From the NCBI GenBank assembly GCA_030043235.1, contig JASHYF010000056.1:1-8877 (forward strand): DNA of 8,877 nt, in the 5' to 3' direction. The notes beneath the pieces were generated by a model. That model ran no database searches and had not been told where the DNA came from. It was given only the letters and a program-made list of their open reading frames with translations. This DNA comes from Solirubrobacteraceae bacterium (lineage in GTDB: Bacteria > Actinomycetota > Thermoleophilia > Solirubrobacterales > Solirubrobacteraceae). Positions 1 through 5,910 of this stretch are shown here, in pieces. A program made the position numbers and the translations under genes. Each line of letters begins with the position of its first letter. The stretch's first letter is position 1.

Positions 1-478
1 GGAGCACCGGCACGCGCAGCTCCTCGCCGATGCGATCGGCGAGGACGAGCGCCTCCGCGCACGCCGCGCCCCTGTCCCCGCTCTCCAAGTAGACGATCGG
101 CGCGACGTCCACCGCGCCCACGTACGGGTGCTGGCCGATCTCCTCCGGGGGGCCTTCAGCGCGGCTCATCACGTCGATCCGCTCGATCGCCACGCGCGTG
201 CCGCGCAGGAGCGCGTCGGCAAGCTCGCCGGGTGCTCCGGCGAGCGTGAACACCGTGCGATGGTGGTCGCCGTCGGTGTGCACGTCCAGCAGGCGCACGC
301 CGGCGCGAGCCGGCGGCGACGGTGGCGTGCGGCTACCGGCGCACGCGCTCGCCGCGAGCGCGCCGGCGATCCCATCCGTGTCAGCAGTTCCCGCGAAGGC
401 GGCTGCGATCGCTCCGATCGCAGCCTCGTCGCGTCCCTCTGAGACGTTGGGAACGGCGAGCAGGACCGGTGGCGCCAT
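1..478 (-). CDS. glutamate formiminotransferase-like protein, N-terminal part (cut by window edge)
   Basis: The first 159 codons are visible and the gene continues past base 1. The product opens MAPPVLLAVPNVSEGRDEA, matching the formiminotransferase N-terminal fold (PNxSEGRD), followed by LLDVHTDGDHHRTVFTLAGAP and HPYVGAVDVAPIVYL, then the AEALVLADRIGEELRVPVL helix. Known members transfer a formimino or formyl group between N-formiminoglutamate and tetrahydrofolate in histidine breakdown, in the cytosol. One block is odd. The family usually has a compact 'H-x-G-x-HPR-x-GA' segment with a catalytic histidine; here the stretch between ID and HP is about 14 residues, contains no histidine, and HPR is HPY. 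The fold assignment is therefore firm but the canonical reaction is not. The start is the ATG at 478, just before the PNVSEGRD motif. There is no clear Shine-Dalgarno; a TAGCCT sequence lies 9 nt upstream and could be a -10 element. No partner histidine-utilisation gene is visible. Confidence 0.82.
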   Translation of the reverse strand, partial: MAPPVLLAVPNVSEGRDEAAIGAIAAAFAGTADTDGIAGALAASACAGSRTPPSPPARAGVRLLDVHTDGDHHRTVFTLAGAPGELADALLRGTRVAIERIDVMSRAEGPPEEIGQHPYVGAVDVAPIVYLESGDRGAACAEALVLADRIGEELRVPVL

Positions 479-516
479 CGCGCCACGAGGCTACCCGCGG
501 TGGCGGGCAGGCGCCA

Positions 517-535
517 GCCTGGCCAGAGGCCAGGC
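517..535. other. perfect 8-bp GC-rich hairpin between ftcD-like gene and chrA
   Basis: GCCTGGCC, loop AGA, GGCCAGGC form a perfect inverted repeat in the 162-nt gap between the formiminotransferase-like gene and chrA. It lies about 105 nt past the chrA stop codon in the direction of chrA transcription. It could end the chrA transcript or act in the leader of the next gene. No T-run follows on either strand, so it is not a classical intrinsic terminator. The rest of the gap (479-516 and 536-640) shows no gene. Confidence 0.4.
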
Positions 536-640
536 GAACGCGCGGGAGCGGGCCGACAAGCGAACGCGCGCCCGCGGGCCGCTGAGCGAGCACGTGGCGG
601 AAGGCCCGGCCGCGCGCGCTGTCGCGATCAGTGCCCGGCG

Positions 641-1837
641 TCAATGTGGAACGGGGGCGCCTAGAAGCGAGGCGAGCAAGCCGACAGTGCCCGCGCCGAG
701 CAGTGTTTGCACTACGCCGCGCCGCAGAAGCAGCAGTGCCGCTAGCGCGGCGACCAGCACGGCGTATTGCCATCCCTCTTGTAGCGCGCTCGTCAACGGG
801 ATCACGGCACCGAGGATCGCGCCTATCGCGGCCGGCCCGGCGCCGTCGAGGAACGCTCGCGCGGGGGCGTTCTGGCGTAGGCGCTCGAAGCGCCGGCCAC
901 CGAGCAGGATAAACGAGAACGATGGGATGAACGCGACGACCGCGGCGAGAGCCCCGCCCGCGATGCCGTGCGCGGCGTAGCCGACGGCGGCGACGGTAGC
1001 GAGGACGGGGCCGGGAGTGACCTGCCCGAGTGCGACGGCGTTTAGGAACTGGCCGCCCGTCATCCAGTGGTAGGTGTGCACGGCGCCGGTCTGCATCAGC
1101 GGGACGATGACGAAGCCGCCGCCGTAGGAGAGCGCACCCACCTTGAACGCGGTCCACACGAGCGCGCCACCCCCGCCGACCCCTGCGACCGAGGCGAGCA
1201 ACACGGGGTTGAGCGAGACCGCACCGGCGGTGCGGCGCTGCCAAGCAAGCTCGAACGCCCCACACGCCAACAAGACAAGGACGAGATAGCCGCCGATCGT
1301 TGCCGCCGCCACCGCGGACGCGCACAGGTACACCAGCCAGCGCAGCATTCGCCAGCGGGCAGCCCGTACTCGCTCAAAGCTCGGGGCGAGCAGGCGCACC
1401 GCGGCGTGGACGGCCACGGGCGCGACCGCGGCACCGGCCCCCGCGCCGACGCCGGTTACCCACTTCGGCGGCGCGCTGGCAAGGAACAGCACGGACAGCG
1501 CCAGCACCATCGCGACGGCGGGCACCACGAAGCCGAGCCCGCCGGCGATCGCCCCCAACGGCCCGGCGACGCGGTAGGCGCAGAAGATCGCGAGCTGCGT
1601 GGAGGCGGGGCCGGGCAGCAAGCCACACGCGGCGTTGGCGTCCTCGAACTCGCGCGCATCCATCCATCCGTAACGGTCCACCACCAGCCGACGCAGCATC
1701 GCGATGTGCGCGGGCGGCCCGCCGAACCCCGTCATGCCGATGCGCGTCCACTCCCGTGTGACCGTGGAGAGCGAGACGGCGAGCCGGGCGCGCTCCGGCT
1801 CGCTGGCAACGGTGCTCACCCCCAGTCCGTCGCTCAC
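641..1837 (-). CDS. chrA: chromate transporter ChrA (two-domain, CHR family)
   Basis: This is a polytopic inner-membrane protein of 398 residues, the usual length for two-domain CHR transporters, which export chromate using the proton gradient. Numbering from the GTG at 1837, half one carries FGGPPAHI (38-45) and LLPGPASTQ (72-80). Half two carries the matching KVGALSYGGGF (231-241) and GQVTPGPV (270-277). Each signature opens a run of hydrophobic helices, and a basic, polar loop around 153-166 separates the halves. The start is uncertain. GTG 1837 has AAGGA 15 nt upstream, which is long; GTG 1819 is a second choice. The frame is open upstream to 2194 and merges with the arsM remnant because of a 16-bp duplication, so a 517-residue fusion is also possible. 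Pairing with an arsenic gene suggests a metal or oxyanion resistance locus. Substrate is inferred from family; some CHR proteins are untested. Confidence 0.93.
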   Translation of the reverse strand: MSDGLGVSTVASEPERARLAVSLSTVTREWTRIGMTGFGGPPAHIAMLRRLVVDRYGWMDAREFEDANAACGLLPGPASTQLAIFCAYRVAGPLGAIAGGLGFVVPAVAMVLALSVLFLASAPPKWVTGVGAGAGAAVAPVAVHAAVRLLAPSFERVRAARWRMLRWLVYLCASAVAAATIGGYLVLVLLACGAFELAWQRRTAGAVSLNPVLLASVAGVGGGGALVWTAFKVGALSYGGGFVIVPLMQTGAVHTYHWMTGGQFLNAVALGQVTPGPVLATVAAVGYAAHGIAGGALAAVVAFIPSFSFILLGGRRFERLRQNAPARAFLDGAGPAAIGAILGAVIPLTSALQEGWQYAVLVAALAALLLLRRGVVQTLLGAGTVGLLASLLGAPVPH

Positions 1838-1848
1838 ACGATGGGAGG

Positions 1849-2215
1849 CTAGTCCTTCGCTTGCGATGCTGAGCGCTTGCGATGCTGAGCGCTTGCGAGC
1901 GCGGACGATCGCCGCCGCCGCGTGCTCGTGAACGCGATGCGTCTCACCTATTTCGATGTCGAGCAAGCCGGCGGCGCTGAGCGCTCGGTGAAACTCGCGG
2001 CGAGTGAGCGCGGCGGCGATGCAGCCGGTCCACTTCTGCATGTCGGCGCGGGTCGCCTCGTCCATGTCCTCGCCGGCGATCACGTCGGAGATCGCCAGGC
2101 GTCCATCGGGCCGCAGCACGCGGGCGGCCCCGCGTAGCACTTGGGGCTTGTCGCCTGAGAGGTTTAGGACGCAGTTTGAGATCACGACATCCACGCTCGC
2201 GTCGGCGAGCGGGAT
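1849..2215 (-). pseudogene. arsM: arsenite S-adenosylmethionine methyltransferase remnant (3' half)
   Basis: The frame upstream of chrA encodes the C-terminal half of an ArsM. It reads IPLADASVDVVISNCVLNLS, then VLRPDGRLAISDV, WTGCIAAAL and AGLLDIEIGET, ending AAAAIVRARK. The two cysteines that bind arsenite in the C-terminal half of the family, SNC and WxxC, are present. The SAM-binding GxGxG motif, the N-terminal cysteines and the rest of the Rossmann half are missing. Upstream of IPLADAS the frame reads RATPAPA back to an in-frame TAA at 2239-2237, so the gene is broken at about 2215. The first usable codon is GTG at 2194. At the other end the 16-bp duplication masks the probable stop. Without a SAM site it cannot be a normal methyltransferase. 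It may be an inert remnant or a soluble N-terminal extension of ChrA. Confidence 0.85.
1858..1898. repeat. 16-bp tandem duplication at the arsM'/chrA junction
   Basis: The unit CGCTTGCGATGCTGAG occurs twice perfectly (1858-1873, 1874-1889), then 9 further bases of a third copy (1890-1898). Sixteen is not a multiple of three, so gain or loss of a unit shifts the reading frame. With one copy removed, the arsM frame would end ...RARKRSASQAKD and stop at a TAG (minus strand, 1851-1849), 11 nt before the chrA GTG. With two copies that TAG is out of frame and arsM' runs into chrA. Confidence 0.95.
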
Positions 2216-2251
2216 AGCAGGGGCGGGGGTGGCCCGTTACGGGGCCGGCGC

Positions 2252-2257
2252 TATCGT
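2252..2257 (+). promoter_or_regulatory. possible -10 element of a leaderless promoter for the response regulator
   Basis: TATCGT fits the TAnnnT -10 pattern, and 6 nt separate it from the ATG at 2264, the spacing seen in leaderless actinobacterial genes. No Shine-Dalgarno precedes that ATG. No -35 box is evident at 16-18 nt spacing. A short palindrome, CCCG-TTA-CGGG (2233-2243), sits just upstream and could be an operator. Confidence 0.4.
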
Positions 2258-2263
2258 CTTGCC

Positions 2264-3037
2264 ATGCGGACCGCCGGGAGTGGCGCTGTGCCTGTGGGCT
2301 CGTTGAGTAGGGAAAGCGGGGGTCGAACCGGGGCGGGATCGGCCGCAGTAGACCGTCTCGCTCGAGCGCGTGTGCTCGTGATCGAGGACGAGCCGGGGAT
2401 CGTGGACTTTGTGTGTCGCGGGTTGGAGGGCGCGGGCTTCGGCGTGGCGAGCGCCACCGATGGGATCGAGGGAGAGCGCCTGGCGCTGAGCGAGAGCTTC
2501 GACGTGATCGTGCTCGACCTGATGCTTCCGGGCCGCAGCGGCATGGAGATCCTTGCCGCGTTGCGGCGCGCGAAGCCGCATCTGCCGGTGATCGTGCTGA
2601 CGGCGCGGGGCGAGGTCGAGGATCGCGTCACGGGGCTTGACGCCGGCGCGGGTGACTATCTGGTCAAGCCGTTCTCGATGGCCGAGCTCGCGGCTCGCGT
2701 GCGTGCCCAGCTGCGGGCGGGCACAAGCACCACAACGAGGCTCACCGGCGAAGGCATCGAGGTTGATTTCTTGACCCGCAAGGTGCAAAGAGACGGCAGG
2801 CCGGTGGCGTTGTCCAGCACGGAGTTCGACCTGCTGGTGTTGCTGCTGCGTCATCGGGGCCGAGTGCTCTCGCGCGAGCACATCCTGGGCACGGTATGGG
2901 GCTACAAGCACGATCCGGGGACAAACGTCGTCGATGTGTACATCGGCTATCTGCGACGCAAGCTCGCACGTCCCGAGCACCCCGCGCCGATCTTCACTGT
3001 GCGCAGGGTCGGCTATCGCCTGGGCAGCGCGAGCTAG
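2264..3037 (+). CDS. OmpR/PhoB-family response regulator
   Basis: This is a DNA-binding response regulator of 257 residues. The receiver domain (about 36-150) has the acidic pair E41-D42, the phospho-acceptor D85 in VIVLDLMLPG, T113 in VLTARG and K135 in LVKPF. A winged-helix output domain follows (about 160-255), with the STEFDLL, LSREHIL, VDVYIGYLRRKL and VRRVGYRL blocks typical of OmpR/PhoB proteins. It presumably controls transcription after phosphorylation by the kinase starting 6 nt downstream. The N-terminus has about 35 polar residues before the receiver, which is unusual. ATG 2264 has a -10-like TATCGT at leaderless spacing. An alternative GTG at 2288 has GGGAG 7 nt upstream and would still leave a 28-residue tail. 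Likely targets are the redox genes from 4746 onward or its own promoter; this is inferred from position only. Confidence 0.95.
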   Translation: MRTAGSGAVPVGSLSRESGGRTGAGSAAVDRLARARVLVIEDEPGIVDFVCRGLEGAGFGVASATDGIEGERLALSESFDVIVLDLMLPGRSGMEILAALRRAKPHLPVIVLTARGEVEDRVTGLDAGAGDYLVKPFSMAELAARVRAQLRAGTSTTTRLTGEGIEVDFLTRKVQRDGRPVALSSTEFDLLVLLLRHRGRVLSREHILGTVWGYKHDPGTNVVDVYIGYLRRKLARPEHPAPIFTVRRVGYRLGSAS

Positions 3038-3043
3038 ACGAAC

Positions 3044-4567
3044 ATGCGCTCGCTGCTCGGCCGCTTCAGCCACCTGGGGCTGCGCTGGCGCCTGGTTGGC
3101 TGGGTGGCCGCACTGAGCCTGCTCTGTCTCGCCATCGCCTTCGTCGCTGTCTATCGCGGCACCGGCACGCAGGTACGCCACGAGATCGACGGGGAGATCG
3201 CCGGGGACGCGAGCGAGTTCACGCACAGCCTCATACAGTCGGACCCGCGCTCGAGCGCGCAGGCGGCGACGGACGCCGCCCGATATGTGCGCGGGCAGCC
3301 GTTCAGCGGTAGCTCCACGCTTTTGTTCGCGGTCATTCCCGGCGCTGGGACGAGCACGAATGTGCCTGAGCTGTTCGGCGATCAGCCTCCCGATGACGGG
3401 GAGACGGTCGCAGAACAGCGACAGGAGAACCGGCAGGCGGCGCGGCTGCTGAGGATCGGCGAGGGCTACTCGACGCTTGCGCTCCCCGATGTTGGCGATC
3501 TGCGTCTGTTCAAGCGCACGGTTCGGCTCGCGGGGCTCGGCAAGCACAGCGGCGTCGTTGTTGGCGTCGGTGAGCCGCTGGTCGCCGTCGTTCGTGCGCA
3601 GCGTGGCGTCGCCCGCGCGTTCATCCTCGCGGGAGCGCTCGCGCTGCTCGGCGCGTTGCTCGGGGCATGGCTGATTGGGACGCGCATGTCTCGTCCGCTG
3701 CGCCGCATGGCGGCAGTGGCGGCGCGCGTTGACGCCGGGGACCTCGCCCCGCGCATCCACGACGAGGGTCGGGCAGGCGAGACGCGCGTGCTGGCTGACG
3801 CCTTCAACCACATGCTCGACCGTCTGACCGAGGCGTTCGCCGCGCAGCGCGCGTTCGCGGCTGACGCCTCCCACGAGCTGCGCACGCCGTTGACCGTCAT
3901 CCGTGGGCAGATCGAAGTGCTCGCCACGCAACGACACCCGCCGGAGGAGGAGGTCCGCCGTGTCGAGTCGCTGGTTCAGGCTGAGATCGCGCGGATCAGC
4001 CGCCTGGTGGACGACCTGCTGCTACTCGCCAAGGCCGAGCAGCCCCAATTCCTGCGAACCGAGGCGATCGAGGTGCCCACGTTCGTGCGGGAGCTCTGGC
4101 GCACGACGACGATGCTCGCCGACCGTCGCTTCGAGCTGCAAGGCGTTGCCGAGGGCACGCTCACGGCCGACCCCGACCGGCTAGCTCAGGCGCTGCGCAA
4201 CCTGCTCGCCAACGCGATCCAGCACACCGCCGAGGACACGGGGCTCGTGCTCTTGCGTGTACGGCCGGCACCTGTCGGGCGCATCCGCTTCGTCGTCGCC
4301 GACGACGGCCCCGGCATCCCGCCCGATCAGCGGCGGCGGGTGTTCGATCGCTTTCATCGCACCGACTCCGCACGCGACCGCGCATCAGGCGGAACAGGAT
4401 TGGGGCTGGCGATCGTGGACGCCATCGCCATAGCCCACGGCGGACGGGTGAGCGTGAGCGAGTCTCCGTTCGGCGGAGCGCAAGTCGAACTCGAACTCCC
4501 GCATTTCAGCGCAGGAGGCCAGACGCACAGGACACCCGCGTCGGTGTCCTCGGCCGCTGACTTGTAG
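3044..4567 (+). CDS. HAMP-domain sensor histidine kinase
   Basis: This 507-residue membrane kinase pairs with the preceding regulator. A membrane helix at about 17-37 is followed by an extracytoplasmic region (about 38-188) that I do not recognise, with no cysteines or His clusters to hint at metal sensing. A second helix (about 190-212) leads into a HAMP linker (about 213-265). The dimerisation/phosphotransfer box is ASHELRTPL with phospho-acceptor H277. The ATPase domain shows the N box with N386 and N390, the DDGPGI G1 box (420-425) and GGTGLGL G2 box (449-455). The last ~20 residues form a polar tail. The domain order is that of EnvZ/PhoR-type kinases. The start lies 6 nt after the regulator's stop with only a weak ribosome site, so translation is probably coupled. 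Signal unknown. Confidence 0.95.
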   Translation: MRSLLGRFSHLGLRWRLVGWVAALSLLCLAIAFVAVYRGTGTQVRHEIDGEIAGDASEFTHSLIQSDPRSSAQAATDAARYVRGQPFSGSSTLLFAVIPGAGTSTNVPELFGDQPPDDGETVAEQRQENRQAARLLRIGEGYSTLALPDVGDLRLFKRTVRLAGLGKHSGVVVGVGEPLVAVVRAQRGVARAFILAGALALLGALLGAWLIGTRMSRPLRRMAAVAARVDAGDLAPRIHDEGRAGETRVLADAFNHMLDRLTEAFAAQRAFAADASHELRTPLTVIRGQIEVLATQRHPPEEEVRRVESLVQAEIARISRLVDDLLLLAKAEQPQFLRTEAIEVPTFVRELWRTTTMLADRRFELQGVAEGTLTADPDRLAQALRNLLANAIQHTAEDTGLVLLRVRPAPVGRIRFVVADDGPGIPPDQRRRVFDRFHRTDSARDRASGGTGLGLAIVDAIAIAHGGRVSVSESPFGGAQVELELPHFSAGGQTHRTPASVSSAADL

Positions 4568-4576
4568 GCGCCGCGG

Positions 4577-4701
4577 CAGGCAAACGTCGCGGGCGCGGCA
4601 CCTTTCTCCTGCCCGTGGTTTCCATGAGCTTTCTCATCAGGCAAACGTCGCGGGCGCGGGACCTTTCTCGTGCCCGTGGTTTCCATGAGCTTTCTCATCA
4701 G
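4577..4701 (+). repeat. 61-bp tandem repeat with two potential RNA hairpins per unit
   Basis: Two 61-bp copies (4577-4637, 4638-4698) differ at only two bases and are followed by 3 bases of a third. They fill most of the 178-nt gap between the kinase and the redox genes. Each unit can form CGCGGGC/GCCCGTG (7 bp, one G-T wobble when read as plus-strand RNA, 16-nt loop) and ATGAG-CTTT-CTCAT (5-bp stem, 4-nt loop). Both substitutions fall in the large loop and leave the stems intact. No T-run follows, so a simple terminator is unlikely. An attenuator, a processing site or a protein-binding element is possible. After the repeats, TAGCGT (4707-4712) is a weak -10 candidate for the downstream operon. 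I do not recognise this repeat from any named family. Confidence 0.9.
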
Positions 4702-4745
4702 CGCGTTAGCGTCCTCTTACGCCCTGCTCGCACACTCACGGGGCA

Positions 4746-5420
4746 GTGGAGCCTACGCAACCACGGACGCCCGCTCCGCCGCTCGCCGCCTGGAGTCTCA
4801 GGCGGCTTCTCGCGGGCGGCACCGCTGGCAACGAACTGCTGACGATCGTCACCGGCGCGGCGCTGATTGCGCTGCTGGCGGCCATCGGCGTCACGATCCT
4901 CCGCATCGGGCAACTGCTGTCCGTTCACCTGTTCGTCGGGCTCGTGCTGGTCGGGCCGCTCGTGTTGAAGATGGCGAGCACCGGCTATCGCTTCGTGCGC
5001 TACTACACCGGCACCGAACGCTATGCCGAGGAGGGGCCGCCACCGACGCCGCTGCGGCTGATCGCGCCGATCGTGGTGATCTCCACTGTGGTCGTCATGG
5101 TAAGCGGGGTCGCGCTGCTGATCGCTGGCCCGTCCTCGCGTAGCACGTTCTTTCCCATCCACAAGCTGAGCTTCTTCGTGTGGGTCGCGTTCACCGGCGT
5201 GCACGTTGTCGGCCATCTACCTGACCTCTGGCGCGGGCTGCAAGAGGACTACGGGATGGAGGCCCGGTGGGGCGAAGGCACCCCCGGGCGCAGCGGGCGA
5301 GTGATGGCGCTGGCCAGCGCCATCACGCTCGGCGTCGTGCTCGCTGTCCTCCTGATCCCTGAGTTTGGGCCGTGGCTGCACGCTCACTTCCATCACGGCC
5401 ACCTCGTGCGCGTCCCCTGA
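4746..5420 (+). CDS. cytochrome b-like membrane protein with His-rich C-terminus
   Basis: This 224-residue protein has about five membrane helices (near 30-53, 57-78, 104-128, 136-157, 188-206). Histidines sit in helix two (H61, in SVHLFVG) and in helix four (H139 in FPIHKLSFF, then H153 and H157 in GVHVVGHL). That arrangement resembles the four-helix haem-b cores of cytochrome b561-type proteins, so haem binding and electron transfer within the membrane are likely but not proven. The last residues, WLHAHFHHGHL, hold five histidines in eight positions and might bind a metal. The start is a GTG at 4746; the GGGG before it is too close to be a good ribosome site, and no better start precedes the first helix. 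It is first in a chain of five close genes and ends 1 nt before the next ATG. I do not assign a gene name. Confidence 0.75.
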   Translation: MEPTQPRTPAPPLAAWSLRRLLAGGTAGNELLTIVTGAALIALLAAIGVTILRIGQLLSVHLFVGLVLVGPLVLKMASTGYRFVRYYTGTERYAEEGPPPTPLRLIAPIVVISTVVVMVSGVALLIAGPSSRSTFFPIHKLSFFVWVAFTGVHVVGHLPDLWRGLQEDYGMEARWGEGTPGRSGRVMALASAITLGVVLAVLLIPEFGPWLHAHFHHGHLVRVP

Positions 5421-5421
5421 C

Positions 5422-5910
5422 ATGCGTATCCGCCTACACCACACCACTCACACGCGCGACGCGGCGCTAAGCAAGCTCACACGGATCAACCGCCTGATCG
5501 CCGCTGGCAGCGTCGCGCTCACAGGAGTGCTCGCCGACGTAGCCGCCCATGCCTTTCCAGGGAGAACCCTCCACACGCCCGCGACGTCCACCACGAGCCT
5601 CGGCGATCGGCACGGTCACAGCACGCAGGCACATGACCCAAGCAGCTCGTCCGGCTCGCTGCACCCGCCGGCCGAGGCGCCGCAGCCGGCCGGGCAAGCC
5701 ACGAGCGAATCGTCGCCCGCCGAACGACCAGCTCCGGGGACCGAATCACGGCCCTCGACCGAAGCGACGCAGCAGGAACCATCGGGCTCCGAATCAAGCC
5801 CTGCGCCGGAATCCCCGCCGGCGCATGAATCGACACCGCAAGCCACACGCGAATCAGCACCAGCGCCGGCCCGAGAACAACCACCGCCGGTCGTCTCCGG
5901 TGGTTCGTGA
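5422..5910 (+). CDS. small membrane-anchored Pro/Ser/Glu-rich protein
   Basis: This is a 162-residue protein of no family I can name. A basic N-terminus (KLTRINR, 18-24) is followed by one hydrophobic helix (about 25-45, LIAAGSVALTGVLADVAAHAF), consistent with a signal anchor that leaves the rest outside the cytoplasm. Residues 50-155 are low-complexity Pro, Ser, Ala, Thr and Glu with a loose ES-x-P/A repeat, likely an extended stalk. It ends PPPVVSGGS. Ten of eleven glutamate codons in the acidic part are GAA, unlike the GAG-rich neighbours. Translation starts 1 nt after the upstream stop without a clear ribosome site, and the stop overlaps the ApbE start region, so it is made with the redox genes. 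It may be a spacer or electron-carrier holder, or a wall-spanning protein. The terminal SGGS loosely resembles the core of ApbE target motifs. Confidence 0.75.
   Translation: MRIRLHHTTHTRDAALSKLTRINRLIAAGSVALTGVLADVAAHAFPGRTLHTPATSTTSLGDRHGHSTQAHDPSSSSGSLHPPAEAPQPAGQATSESSPAERPAPGTESRPSTEATQQEPSGSESSPAPESPPAHESTPQATRESAPAPAREQPPPVVSGGS

Noticed and set aside
198..980. Plus-strand open frame across the formiminotransferase-like gene, the gap and the end of chrA.
   Set aside because: It is antisense to two recognisable genes, with Ala/Arg/Ser-rich composition and no domain.
2237..3937. Long minus-strand open frame opposite the response regulator and kinase.
   Set aside because: It lies antisense to two genes with complete family motifs; the translation is Arg/Ala/His-rich with no recognisable domain, as expected from GC-rich codon shadowing.
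4577..4701. On the minus strand the repeat contains CTGATGAG followed by GGAAAC, recalling a hammerhead ribozyme core.
   Set aside because: The 11 bases between CTGATGA and GAAA cannot form stem II, and the would-be stem III has a C-A mismatch on that strand. The core match looks accidental.
4577..4701. Possible CRISPR array.
   Set aside because: The two copies are directly adjacent with no spacers, 61 bp long, and there are no cas genes.
4615..4842. Short open frames starting at the ATGs inside the 61-bp repeats (MSFLI...).
   Set aside because: The ATG is part of the ATGAG-CTTT-CTCAT hairpin, there is no good ribosome site, and the frames run out of phase into the cytochrome b-like gene.
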